Shown piece by piece: positions 17,178-24,619 of a DNA stretch of 34,550 nt. Below the pieces are notes generated by a model. It was not told where the DNA came from. It saw nothing but the letters and a program-made list of their open reading frames with translations, and ran no database searches. The first letter of the stretch is position 1; each line of letters opens with the position of its first letter. The position numbers and the translations under genes are program-made. The DNA comes from Dethiothermospora halolimnae (GTDB lineage: Bacteria; Bacillota; Clostridia; Tissierellales; VENL01), in assembly GCF_037577855.1 (NCBI RefSeq), contig NZ_JBAKFX010000043.1, positions 1-34,550 of the forward strand, in the 5' to 3' direction.

Positions 17178-18992
17178 TTATTCAACTATAGGTGGTAGTA
17201 TTTTAAAGTTATTTACATCAATTAATCCTTTGTCAGTTAATTTCCATTTAGGGCTAGTTGATAATGCTAGGAATGATAGATGCATAAACGGAGCATGGGC
17301 AGTTCCACCTAGCTGTTGTGATACAACATTTTCAAGACTTGCTACCTTTTCACTTACCTCTGGTCCTGTTAACTCATCGGTAATAAGACCTCCAACAGGT
17401 AACCTCAAGTCCTCTAAAATTCTACCATTATTAACAACTGCTATTCCGCCACCCATTTCTATTACTCTATTTACTGCTGTTACCATATCATTAATATTTG
17501 TACCTATTACCATAATATTATGGGTATCATGGGCAACACTCTCTGCAAAAGCACCTTGTTTTAATCCAAAACCTTTACAGAAACATTTACCTACATTACC
17601 AGTTCTTCCGTATCTCTCAACGCATCCCATATATAATATGTCATTGTTAACATCTGCTTGAACAACACCTTGATTAACCTTTAAATCTACTTCTAAGCTT
17701 CCACTTAAGTTTTGGTCTAATATAAGCTCTATAGCTCTACCTTTAACACTATTGCCAGAAGCTTTTATTTGTAACTCTTCAGCTGATATAGGTCCCCTTT
17801 TAACTGAATGTTTAACAGTGTCTGGGTAAGTATATTCAGGAAGATCTATTACTAACTCCCCTTGGGAAGCTACTAATTTACCACCAACAAATACAGCATC
17901 TACTGTCATTTCATTAAGATCACTTATAACCGCTATATCTGCAACCTTACCTGGAGCTAATACACCTCTATCGTCTAGACCAAAGTAGGTTGCTGGGTTT
18001 ATAGTTACCATTTGTATAGCTTCAACAGGATCTACTCCCTCAGCTATAGTTCTTTTTACTATTTCATTCATATGACCTAGCTTTTGTAAGTCTTCGGCCA
18101 CCATATCATCAGTAGCTAATATACATCTTCTAGAGTCAAACCCTTCTTCTGTTACGGCTCTTATACATTCAGCCATGTTACGCTGTGTTGACCCTTCACG
18201 CATAAATACATATACTCCTTGTCTTAACTTCTCAACAGCTTCTTCTTTTGAAGTTGTTTCGTGACAGGAACATCTACTACCGGTTGCTATAATGTGGGCT
18301 GCTAACTCGCTTCCAAATAACTCCGGCGCATTACCATCAACAACCTTACCTAAACTTTTAGCATATGACGTTGATGCCAATAGGTCAGTTATTATTTCTG
18401 GTGTATTATTATATACATGTTTTGCATTACTAAATCCTTGAAGCTCACCTATACCTATTATGTTAGGATAGTTTAGTAAGTCTTCCATATGTTTAGAATT
18501 CACATCATATCCTGCAGTTTCTAAGTCTGGACAGTCTGGTACCAATGCTGGTACAACAAGCTTAACATGGTTTGGAACAACACTTGCTTCATCTGCCATG
18601 GCCTTCATACCCACAGGGCCTAATGCATTACCTATCTCATGGGGATCAGCAACCAATGTTGTTGTTCCTGAAGGTAATGATAGTCTTGTAAACTCAGTAA
18701 TAGTTAACATACTACTTTCGAAGTGCATATGGGAATCAATAAATCCCGGCGCTAAATACTTTCCAGTAACATCTACAACAACAGTTTCCGGTCCTATAAG
18801 GTTTTCTGAATTTCCTACTACTAAAATATATCCATTTTTCATTGCTATATCAGCGGTGTATACCTCTCTAGTTATAACATTTACAACATTTCCATTGTAA
18901 AGCACTATATCAGCAAATTCCTTGTCTGACATTAATGCATCAATCAGTTGTCTATATTCTATTGACTTTTTAATTGCTTGGGCGTCTAGCAA
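17178..18992 (-). CDS. Divergent adenine deaminase-like amidohydrolase, candidate 4-aminoimidazole deaminase
   Basis: A 604-residue member of the adenine deaminase family. The HMH pair (His88, His90), DPHEI, GIGELQG (Glu183), TDD (294-296) and the C-terminal VAHDTHN are kept. Two motifs are altered compared with the canonical copy at 8405: DGHGP is DGNAP, so the His is Asn221, and DDRHPED is DDMVAED. TEHE is SCHE (Cys243-His244). This points to a different substrate. In clostridial xanthine fermentation 4-aminoimidazole is deaminated to 4-imidazolone, and this is the best candidate; that is inference. It also has an N-terminal helical extension of roughly a dozen residues compared with copy 1. 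The start is a TTG with GGAGG 7 nt upstream; a longer ATG start would contain that ribosome site. It is the last gene of the shell cluster. Confidence 0.8.
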   Translation of the reverse strand: MLDAQAIKKSIEYRQLIDALMSDKEFADIVLYNGNVVNVITREVYTADIAMKNGYILVVGNSENLIGPETVVVDVTGKYLAPGFIDSHMHFESSMLTITEFTRLSLPSGTTTLVADPHEIGNALGPVGMKAMADEASVVPNHVKLVVPALVPDCPDLETAGYDVNSKHMEDLLNYPNIIGIGELQGFSNAKHVYNNTPEIITDLLASTSYAKSLGKVVDGNAPELFGSELAAHIIATGSRCSCHETTSKEEAVEKLRQGVYVFMREGSTQRNMAECIRAVTEEGFDSRRCILATDDMVAEDLQKLGHMNEIVKRTIAEGVDPVEAIQMVTINPATYFGLDDRGVLAPGKVADIAVISDLNEMTVDAVFVGGKLVASQGELVIDLPEYTYPDTVKHSVKRGPISAEELQIKASGNSVKGRAIELILDQNLSGSLEVDLKVNQGVVQADVNNDILYMGCVERYGRTGNVGKCFCKGFGLKQGAFAESVAHDTHNIMVIGTNINDMVTAVNRVIEMGGGIAVVNNGRILEDLRLPVGGLITDELTGPEVSEKVASLENVVSQQLGGTAHAPFMHLSFLALSTSPKWKLTDKGLIDVNNFKILPPIVE

Positions 18993-19014
18993 TTTTACGC
19001 CTCCTTTCATTTTA

Positions 19015-19299
19015 TTACTCCTCTAAATATTCTTTATAAATATCCACATTGTCCACTATACCTATTATTGCCGCATCAAGTGGCGCTTCCCTTTTATTGG
19101 CTGCAATCCTTGCAGCGGTACCTTTAGTATATAAAACAACCTCACCAATTCCTGCCCCTACAGTATCAACAGCTATAACAGTCTGCCCTATAGGCTTAAA
19201 ATCTTTATCCAGAGGTTGAGTAACCATAAATTTACTACCTGTTAACCTTTCATCTTTCCTTGTGGCAACAGCCGTTCCGATAACTCTGCCTATATGCAT
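19015..19299 (-). CDS. BMC-P shell pentamer (EutN/CcmL family)
   Basis: A 94-residue protein of the EutN/CcmL/BMC-P family, which caps the vertices of microcompartment shells. It shows the N-terminal MHIGRVIGTAVATRKDE, the GSKFMVTQPLD strand and the VDTVGAGIGEVVLYTKGTAAR core. The length is normal. The ATG has GGAGA 6 nt upstream. It is the only pentamer gene in the window, sitting between the flavoprotein and the deaminase-like gene, and with the three BMC-H genes is in principle enough to close a shell. Confidence 0.93.
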   Translation of the reverse strand: MHIGRVIGTAVATRKDERLTGSKFMVTQPLDKDFKPIGQTVIAVDTVGAGIGEVVLYTKGTAARIAANKREAPLDAAIIGIVDNVDIYKEYLEE

Positions 19300-19318
19300 A
19301 CTACTTCTCCTTTACAAA

Positions 19319-20224
19319 TCACTTTTTAATTATCTTAACTCCCATTTCATTTGCTACATCATAAGCCAATGGGGTTATAATAGATGACTTAGATACATAA
19401 ACTTCCTTTTTATTACTGCTTCTTGATATGAGTTTCCCTAAGTCTCCTTCAGTGACTATAGTTCTTTTATTATCCACATTATTATTTGTATCTTCTTCTA
19501 TTATTATGTTTTCAGTATTATCTGTCTTTTTTCCATCGTTTGGCTGAAATACATTTAACATCTCTGTTAAGTAATCCCTTCTTTTAACTGCTTTAACTCC
19601 CATAACCTGAACTTTCTGTATATAGTCTTCTATCATGGTTTGTAACATTGGCCTTTTAGAAGTATTTCCCCTATAGGTTATGGCATTATCAAAATCCATT
19701 AATACAGGTTTATCATGCCATAAGCTTTGCCATAATGCATGGGATATAAAGCTATCTTGTAGTCCAAGGGAAAGTTTTACAACAGTATTTTGTGTAGTCA
19801 TAGGTACTACTACCCCATCCACATTTTCAATGACTTGTTCTGTTTGTAGTATATCCTCTTCTGTATAAATGTTTTTAGGATTAAGTTTTGTTTTTATATA
19901 GTCAATGTCTAATAGGGCTTCTCCAGTACCTGAAAAGGCTATATCAAAGGTGAATCCATATCCCTTTGTTTTTACAAGTTCATCAATAGCCTTTCTTATG
20001 TCAACATCAGTCCCTGTGAAAACAACCAATATATGCTTTTCATTATAGGAATAGCTCTCATACTTATGGGAACCATGAGTATTGTTAGCATTACTATAAT
20101 CATTAACACCGTTATTCAGTACTTTAATATTTCTATAGGGACTTTTTATATCCTTTGTGTAATCTTTACTAACTTTAGAGGATAGTTGATTTATTATATC
20201 CTGTGTTAAGTTATATTTATCCAC
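19319..20224 (-). CDS. Flavoprotein-fold protein with a BMC-associated C-terminal tail
   Basis: A protein of about 301 residues. A low-complexity Asn-rich stretch (about 40-55) leads into a Rossmann-like domain (HILVVFTGTDVDIRKAIDE onward) with DGVVVPMTTQNTVVKLSLGL, reminiscent of the UbiX/PPC-decarboxylase flavoprotein family. A polar linker of about 40 residues (Asp/Asn/Glu/Lys-rich) joins this to the last 44 residues (TEGDLGKLISRSS, VYVSKSSIITPLAYDVANE), a module that resembles tails seen on several microcompartment proteins such as EutQ-type proteins. It may bind FMN inside the shell, perhaps supporting the UbiD step; this is unproven. I prefer GTG 20224 (GAGGTG 7 nt upstream); ATG 20239 with a weaker site is possible. 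Confidence 0.65.
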   Translation of the reverse strand: MDKYNLTQDIINQLSSKVSKDYTKDIKSPYRNIKVLNNGVNDYSNANNTHGSHKYESYSYNEKHILVVFTGTDVDIRKAIDELVKTKGYGFTFDIAFSGTGEALLDIDYIKTKLNPKNIYTEEDILQTEQVIENVDGVVVPMTTQNTVVKLSLGLQDSFISHALWQSLWHDKPVLMDFDNAITYRGNTSKRPMLQTMIEDYIQKVQVMGVKAVKRRDYLTEMLNVFQPNDGKKTDNTENIIIEEDTNNNVDNKRTIVTEGDLGKLISRSSNKKEVYVSKSSIITPLAYDVANEMGVKIIKK

Positions 20225-20311
20225 TTTTAAACACCTCATTAAATGTTTAACCTCTACTATAACGGAATTTCAATTTATCCGTTAAGTTTGTAATATTTTT
20301 ATAAATAAGTA

Positions 20312-20587
20312 TTATTCGCTTTTAAGAAGTACCCTCTCAACTTCAGAATGAGGTCTTGGTATTACATGTACTGAATGTAATTCTCCCACTGCTCTTGCCG
20401 CTTCAGCTCCTGCATCTGTGGCAGCTTTAACTGCTCCTACATCACCTCTTACCATTACAGTAACTAATCCAAATCCTATTTTTTCATAACCTATTAAATT
20501 TACATTAGCTGCCTTTACCATAGCGTCTGCAGCCTCAACTGATCCTACTAAACCTTTCGTTTCAACCATACCTAATGCTTGACTCAT
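20312..20587 (-). CDS. BMC-H shell hexamer protein, copy A
   Basis: A 91-residue Pfam BMC-domain protein that forms hexagonal shell tiles. It shows the full fold: ALGMVETKGLVGSVEAADAM, the YEKIGFGLVTVMVRGDVGAVKAA core with the RGDV pore loop, and the end HVIPRPHSEVE. The length is standard. A strong ribosome site (AAAGGAGG) lies 8 nt before the ATG. It is the most canonical of the three BMC-H genes and probably the main facet protein. Confidence 0.96.
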   Translation of the reverse strand: MSQALGMVETKGLVGSVEAADAMVKAANVNLIGYEKIGFGLVTVMVRGDVGAVKAATDAGAEAARAVGELHSVHVIPRPHSEVERVLLKSE

Positions 20588-20610
20588 TATAATTCCTCCT
20601 TTAATTTTAA

Positions 20611-21000
20611 TTATTTTTTAGTTTCTTTTTCTTTACTATCTGATTTTGATTTCTTTTGCTTTTTTGTATCTTTTGTGTCTTTTTTATCTTCTTCATTTAA
20701 ATCTTTAATATCTTTTTGAAATTCTTTTATTAGGTTATCAACTTCTTCATGGGGTCTTGGAATAACATGACTTGATACAACATTTCCTACTCTATTTGCC
20801 GCCTGTACTCCAGCTTCAACCGCTGCCTTAACAGCTGCCACTTCTCCACCTAATTGGATAGTAACACTAACAATCTTACCAACACCTATTACCTTTTCAT
20901 ATCCAACCAATTCAACATCTGCTGCTTTACTGGCTGCATCTAAAGCTGTAATAGCCGTTGTTAAACCTACTGATTCTATTAATCCTAAAGCTGCCCTCAC
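20611..21000 (-). CDS. BMC-H shell hexamer protein, copy B, with charged C-terminal extension
   Basis: A 129-residue BMC-domain protein. Residues 1-85 are a complete BMC fold (RAALGLIESVGLTTAITALD, YEKVIGVGKIVSVTIQLGGE, HVIPRPHEEVD). The remaining about 44 residues are a Lys/Asp/Glu/Ser-rich tail (DLNEEDKKDTKDTKKQKKSK) with no predicted fold. The pore loop reads QLGGE, unlike RGDV in copy A. Start: GTG 21000 with AGGAGG 7 nt upstream; the GTG two codons earlier touches the ribosome site. The tail may interact with the basic linker protein encoded immediately upstream, or with cargo. Confidence 0.92.
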   Translation of the reverse strand: MRAALGLIESVGLTTAITALDAASKAADVELVGYEKVIGVGKIVSVTIQLGGEVAAVKAAVEAGVQAANRVGNVVSSHVIPRPHEEVDNLIKEFQKDIKDLNEEDKKDTKDTKKQKKSKSDSKEKETKK

Positions 21001-21016
21001 CTTCACACCTCCTCAG

Positions 21017-21544
21017 TTATCTGTTTAAGGAGCCTTTTTTCCCTATTGAATCTAATGATACCTTAGGTATATAAGCTTCTAGATTACCAATCACATTGGA
21101 TTTAACATTTTTATTGTTTCTTTTATAAGCTTCTTTTTTTACATTTGTTTGTTTTTCACTTCTTTTTACAGTATTTGAAGTTTTAGATTTATTATTCCCA
21201 GCCAATTCATTTAAGGTCATCATTGTTTTATTTCTTCTTTCTGTAACTGGTTTATCCCTTTTAGTTGTGGGATTTTTAGCTAAATCTTCAAGTTTAACCT
21301 TTTGTAAATTTCCAGGTCTATTATTACTGTAGTCATTTCCTTTATTATAAGTTTTATTTTGTGTGCTATTTACACTTAAAGTAGTATTGTTAGGTTTATT
21401 CCCTTTGTTTATGACATTTTTAAGGAGTTTTTCTTCCATGTCACTTAATGTAACCCTAACTCCAGTATTATTATTTCTCTTTACTACACTACCTTTCTTT
21501 CCGGCGATATTATTCATAACTACCCTTGTTAATGGGTTTTTCAT
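21017..21544 (-). CDS. Basic, disordered protein with repeated short motifs; candidate scaffold
   Basis: A 175-residue protein that I do not recognise. It is rich in Lys, Arg, Asn and Thr, poor in hydrophobic residues and probably unfolded. By my count it has about 38 Lys/Arg against 13 Asp/Glu. Spaced along it are short hydrophobic motifs of the form [VM]-x-L-x-[DES]-[LIM]: VTLSDM (31-36), VKLEDL (83-88), MTLNEL (109-114) and VSLDSI (162-167). A related IAGKKGS (13-19) at the N-terminus is echoed by IGKKGS (167-172) at the C-terminus. It lies between BMC-H genes, 22 bp from one and 16 bp from the next. Multivalent disordered linkers such as CsoS2 organise carboxysomes, so by analogy this may bind shell tiles or cargo; that is inference. 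The ATG has GGTGGTG 7 nt upstream. Confidence 0.75.
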   Translation of the reverse strand: MKNPLTRVVMNNIAGKKGSVVKRNNNTGVRVTLSDMEEKLLKNVINKGNKPNNTTLSVNSTQNKTYNKGNDYSNNRPGNLQKVKLEDLAKNPTTKRDKPVTERRNKTMMTLNELAGNNKSKTSNTVKRSEKQTNVKKEAYKRNNKNVKSNVIGNLEAYIPKVSLDSIGKKGSLNR

Positions 21545-21566
21545 ATTAATTCACCACCATATAAAG

Positions 21567-21830
21567 TTATATTATCCTATCTACCTCATCATGAGGTCTC
21601 GCTATCACATTTGTAGAAATAATCTCTGCCAATTGTCCTGCAGTTTCTATTGCATTGTCAACAGCAGCCTTAACAGCTGCTACCTCTCCTGTTACTATAA
21701 CAGCAACTGCACCGGAACCTACAAATTCAACAGTTTGTATCTCTACATCTGCTGATTTAACCATTGTATCAGCAGCTTGAATAGCGGCAACTAAGCTTCT
21801 TACTTCTACCATTCCTATGGCCTGTCTCAT
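21567..21830 (-). CDS. BMC-H shell hexamer protein, copy C
   Basis: An 87-residue BMC-domain protein (RQAIGMVEVRSLVAAIQAAD, VEFVGSGAVAVIVTGEVAAV, ending NVIARPHDEVDRII). The pore loop reads VTGEV, different from copies A and B, which suggests tiles with different pore chemistry. I choose ATG 21830 with GGTGG 9 nt upstream; a TTG two codons earlier is only 3 nt from that site. It is the first shell gene of the operon, just after UbiD. Confidence 0.93.
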   Translation of the reverse strand: MRQAIGMVEVRSLVAAIQAADTMVKSADVEIQTVEFVGSGAVAVIVTGEVAAVKAAVDNAIETAGQLAEIISTNVIARPHDEVDRII

Positions 21831-21849
21831 AGTCAATTACCACCTTCAT

Positions 21850-23211
21850 TTATTTTTTCATTCCTGGAATATATTTAGTTATATCTATATTATCATATCC
21901 AGGTATTTCTGCTCTTTCAAACTTTTCTCTTCCCTCACCTAATGGCATTGTAGCATCTATTCCCATCTTATCTGTTACACCCCTAACCACATGGGATGCT
22001 TCAAGACCTGAACCTAAAGCTCTTGGTATAATAACAATATCCTCAGATGCTTGAACTCTAGAGGCAAGGGCAAACTCTATATCCTTATAGTCATATATAT
22101 CTACATCATTATCAACTATAAGAACATGCTTTAAATCACTATGACAACCCAATGCTGATAGTATAGCACTTCTAGGTTCCCCTTCTTTCTTCTTATCTAT
22201 AGATATTATACTGTGGAACCTACAACCCCCTGCAACTGTAACATTAACATCATTAACATCTACTATGTTACTTAGGGCTGCATAAAGTTCTGCTTCCCTT
22301 ATTAATCCATTTGCAAGGTGCTCCTCCCTTGATGGATAAGCATGTTGATATATTGGATTATTTCTATGCATTATGGTTTTTATTTTAAATACTGGGTGGG
22401 GTGCCACCTCACCATAATATCCCATAAGTTCTCCAAAGGGACCTTCTATTTCCCTCTTATTAGGCACTAAAGTTCCTTCTAGTACAATTTCTGCATAGGC
22501 AGGAACCTCCAAGTCTACTGAGTTACATTTAACTAATTCTAAAGGTTCTCCCCTTAATGCACTATCCACTTCATATTTGTCTAATCCATATTTTTTAGAA
22601 CTTATTTGGGATGCCAGTAAAAACTCTGCATCATAACCTAAAACTATTGCACACTCTAACGGTTTCCCAGTCTTCTCATATTGGGCAAAATGTTTATTAA
22701 GAAGGGGGGATGCTGGAGAAATTAGTGCGTTTACTTCATTTGGTCCATTTACCTGAAACCTTCTTACAGCCATATGATTTTGGCCTGTTTCTGGATCCTT
22801 TACTATCATCATTCCTGCAGTTATAAAACTTGAAGAATCTTTACCATTTGATTTTGGTATTGGTAACATTCTTTCTATATTTATATTATGGTTTATTATG
22901 TTTTCTTTAACCGGTCCATTATTAACCACTTTATAAGGCTTAGGATTAGCTATTGCATTCATAAAATGATTCAGTCTATTTTCAGTGTTTACACCCATAA
23001 GCTTATAATATATGTCCCTGTTACCATATATTCCACCTAATACCGGCATATTATAACCTTTAACATTGTTAAACATTACTGGTTTCTCATTATCAAAATA
23101 ACTTAAAACCGCTCCCAGTTCATATTTAGGGTCTACCTTTGTATTGCTGGTTTCAAATTCATTCATACTCTTTAACTTATCTATTGTTGCCCTTAACATT
23201 TGATTTTCCAC
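21850..23211 (-). CDS. UbiD-family prenyl-FMN decarboxylase, candidate 4-amino-5-imidazolecarboxylate decarboxylase
   Basis: A 453-residue UbiD-family enzyme, a (de)carboxylase of aromatic and heteroaromatic acids that uses prenylated FMN. Visible motifs are MAVRRFQVNGPNEV, the VDLEVPAYAEIVLEG strand and the prFMN/metal motif EGPFGELMGYYGE, followed by YPSREEHLANG. Most relatives have FGEHTGYY; here LM replaces HT. UbiX, which makes the cofactor, is encoded 21 bp upstream. In the clostridial xanthine route 4-amino-5-imidazolecarboxylate loses CO2 to give 4-aminoimidazole, and this gene is the natural candidate. That assignment is inferred from context. Start: GTG with AAGGAGG 6 nt upstream. 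Confidence 0.85.
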   Translation of the reverse strand: MENQMLRATIDKLKSMNEFETSNTKVDPKYELGAVLSYFDNEKPVMFNNVKGYNMPVLGGIYGNRDIYYKLMGVNTENRLNHFMNAIANPKPYKVVNNGPVKENIINHNINIERMLPIPKSNGKDSSSFITAGMMIVKDPETGQNHMAVRRFQVNGPNEVNALISPASPLLNKHFAQYEKTGKPLECAIVLGYDAEFLLASQISSKKYGLDKYEVDSALRGEPLELVKCNSVDLEVPAYAEIVLEGTLVPNKREIEGPFGELMGYYGEVAPHPVFKIKTIMHRNNPIYQHAYPSREEHLANGLIREAELYAALSNIVDVNDVNVTVAGGCRFHSIISIDKKKEGEPRSAILSALGCHSDLKHVLIVDNDVDIYDYKDIEFALASRVQASEDIVIIPRALGSGLEASHVVRGVTDKMGIDATMPLGEGREKFERAEIPGYDNIDITKYIPGMKK

Positions 23212-23232
23212 CTTATCCCTCCTTTCCGTGGA

Positions 23233-23787
23233 TTATTCTCCCCATCTTTTAGATATATTATGCTCTATTCCCAGTTGATCTAGAGTTCTGCCTACTATAG
23301 AGCTCACCATATCTCCTATGGTTTCAGGATGATTGTAAAACCCTGGGGACGCAGGTAGTACAGTTACATCCATTTTTGCAAGCTTTAACATGTTTTCTAA
23401 ATGTATAACACTTAAAGGAGTTTCCCTTGGTACAACCACAAGTTTTCTTTTTTCTTTAATTGTTACATCACAAGCCCTTGTTAAAAGCCCATCGGAATAT
23501 CCACTGGCTATTGCCGAAATAGTTTTCATAGAACAGGGTAAAACCACCATTCCATCCACTTTAAATGAGCCACTGGCTATTGGAGCAGCTAAATCTTTAT
23601 TATCATGATAATATGTAGCAAGGGACTTTAGCTCTTCTAAAGTAACTCCACATTCATGTTCTGTAACATACTCCCCCATAGTTGATACAACTAAATGGGT
23701 TTCTACTCCTAAGTCATTTAATACCTTTAGTAATGCAACTCCATAAATAGCTCCACTACCACCTGAAATTCCTACCACAATTTTCAT
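23233..23787 (-). CDS. ubiX: UbiX flavin prenyltransferase
   Basis: A 184-residue UbiX-family protein that attaches dimethylallyl phosphate to FMN, making the prenyl-FMN used by UbiD enzymes. It has the N-terminal IVVGISGGSGAIYGVALL, the VLPCSMKTISAIASGYSDGL motif, VVPRETPLSVIHLENML and VLPASPGFYNHPETI. All are characteristic and the length is normal. The ATG has GGTG 7 nt upstream. It is adjacent to the UbiD gene and clearly its cofactor supplier. Confidence 0.95.
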   Translation of the reverse strand: MKIVVGISGGSGAIYGVALLKVLNDLGVETHLVVSTMGEYVTEHECGVTLEELKSLATYYHDNKDLAAPIASGSFKVDGMVVLPCSMKTISAIASGYSDGLLTRACDVTIKEKRKLVVVPRETPLSVIHLENMLKLAKMDVTVLPASPGFYNHPETIGDMVSSIVGRTLDQLGIEHNISKRWGE

Positions 23788-23821
23788 ACAAGTTCACCAC
23801 TTTCACAAAGGTATAAAATAG

Positions 23822-23910
23822 CAAAAATCTCCCACCTCTATCGGTGGAAGGTTTATTCCCATGGTAAGATAGTGTCTGTCTACCCCATATAGGGATAGAC
23901 AGATATTATA
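23822..23910. other. Two hairpins between the amidase and ubiX genes
   Basis: This gap holds a small CCACC/GGTGG stem (about 23832-23846) and a longer stem (TCTGTCTA / TAGACAGA arms with CCC/GGG inside, about 23874-23905). No convincing U tract follows on the minus strand, so they are more likely partial terminators or RNA processing sites. Confidence 0.45.
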
Positions 23911-24522
23911 TTACTCAACTTTATTATCTTGGTCTCCTCCACCTAACCATGGGTCAACACCTTTTTCCCAAGCATCTATATACTCATCTAAAGTCATAAC
24001 CTTAGTGAATATGCTTAAGTCTTTTAGTCCATATTCATGCATTTCTTCAGTTTTTGATGCACAACAGTCACTTATAGTGATTACTTTATATGCATTGTAA
24101 AGAGCATCTGAAGCAGTACTTCTTACACATACATTAGTCCAAACACCTGTTACAACAACAGTATCTATATTTTCTTCTCTTAAATATAAGTCTAAATCAG
24201 TGTGAGCGAATGAACTATGTCTTCTTTTTGGTATTGTGTACTCTTCTCCTTCTGGATAAAGCTCTTTTATAAAGTCTGAGCCCCAAGTTCCTGCAACTGC
24301 ATGAACTGGTCTTACTCTAAAGTCAGCGTCATTTTTTCTATGAGCCTCTTGGATATGGATTAATTGAACATCATCCTTACCCTCTGCATTTCTCTTTCTT
24401 ACCCACTTAAATAATTTTTGTAGGTTTGGTACTATATCGTCTGCACCTGGGCATCTTAGTGGTGCTTTTTCTCCAACGAAGTCATTTAACATATCAATAA
24501 CAACTATTCCATGTCTTGGCAT
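23911..24522 (-). CDS. Isochorismatase-fold amidohydrolase, candidate 4-ureido-5-imidazolecarboxylate hydrolase
   Basis: A 203-residue cysteine hydrolase of the isochorismatase-like superfamily. The catalytic triad is visible: Asp10 (VVIDMLNDF), Lys99 (IPKRRHSSF) and Cys132 (TGVWTNVCVRSTASDA). This layout matches the amidase branch that includes N-carbamoylsarcosine amidase and the ureidoacrylate hydrolase RutB, which remove a carbamoyl group as CO2 and ammonia. In xanthine fermentation that is the chemistry needed to turn 4-ureido-5-imidazolecarboxylate into the amino compound, so this is the likely role (inference). The last 25 residues (EKGVDPWLGGGDQDNKVE) form a Gly/Asp-rich tail that may be flexible. 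The ATG has GGAGG 8 nt upstream. Confidence 0.85.
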   Translation of the reverse strand: MPRHGIVVIDMLNDFVGEKAPLRCPGADDIVPNLQKLFKWVRKRNAEGKDDVQLIHIQEAHRKNDADFRVRPVHAVAGTWGSDFIKELYPEGEEYTIPKRRHSSFAHTDLDLYLREENIDTVVVTGVWTNVCVRSTASDALYNAYKVITISDCCASKTEEMHEYGLKDLSIFTKVMTLDEYIDAWEKGVDPWLGGGDQDNKVE

Positions 24523-24567
24523 TATAATTTCCTCCCTTTAGCTTATCTACAATTTATTTTATTTAAT

Positions 24568-24603
24568 TTGGTGATAGATAATAGACGTTCATTCTATCAC
24601 CAA
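24568..24603. other. Hairpin between amidohydrolase 1 and the amidase gene
   Basis: An 11-bp stem (TTGGTGATAGA / TCTATCACCAA) with a 14-nt loop fills most of the gap. No U tract follows on the minus strand, so it probably permits read-through or marks a processing point. Confidence 0.45.
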
Positions 24604-24619
24604 GCTATATATTTATATG

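Noticed and set aside
19015..21830. Ethanolamine or propanediol utilisation microcompartment
   Set aside because: There are no B12-dependent lyase or dehydratase genes and no aldehyde or alcohol dehydrogenase genes; only the shell proteins resemble Eut/Pdu.
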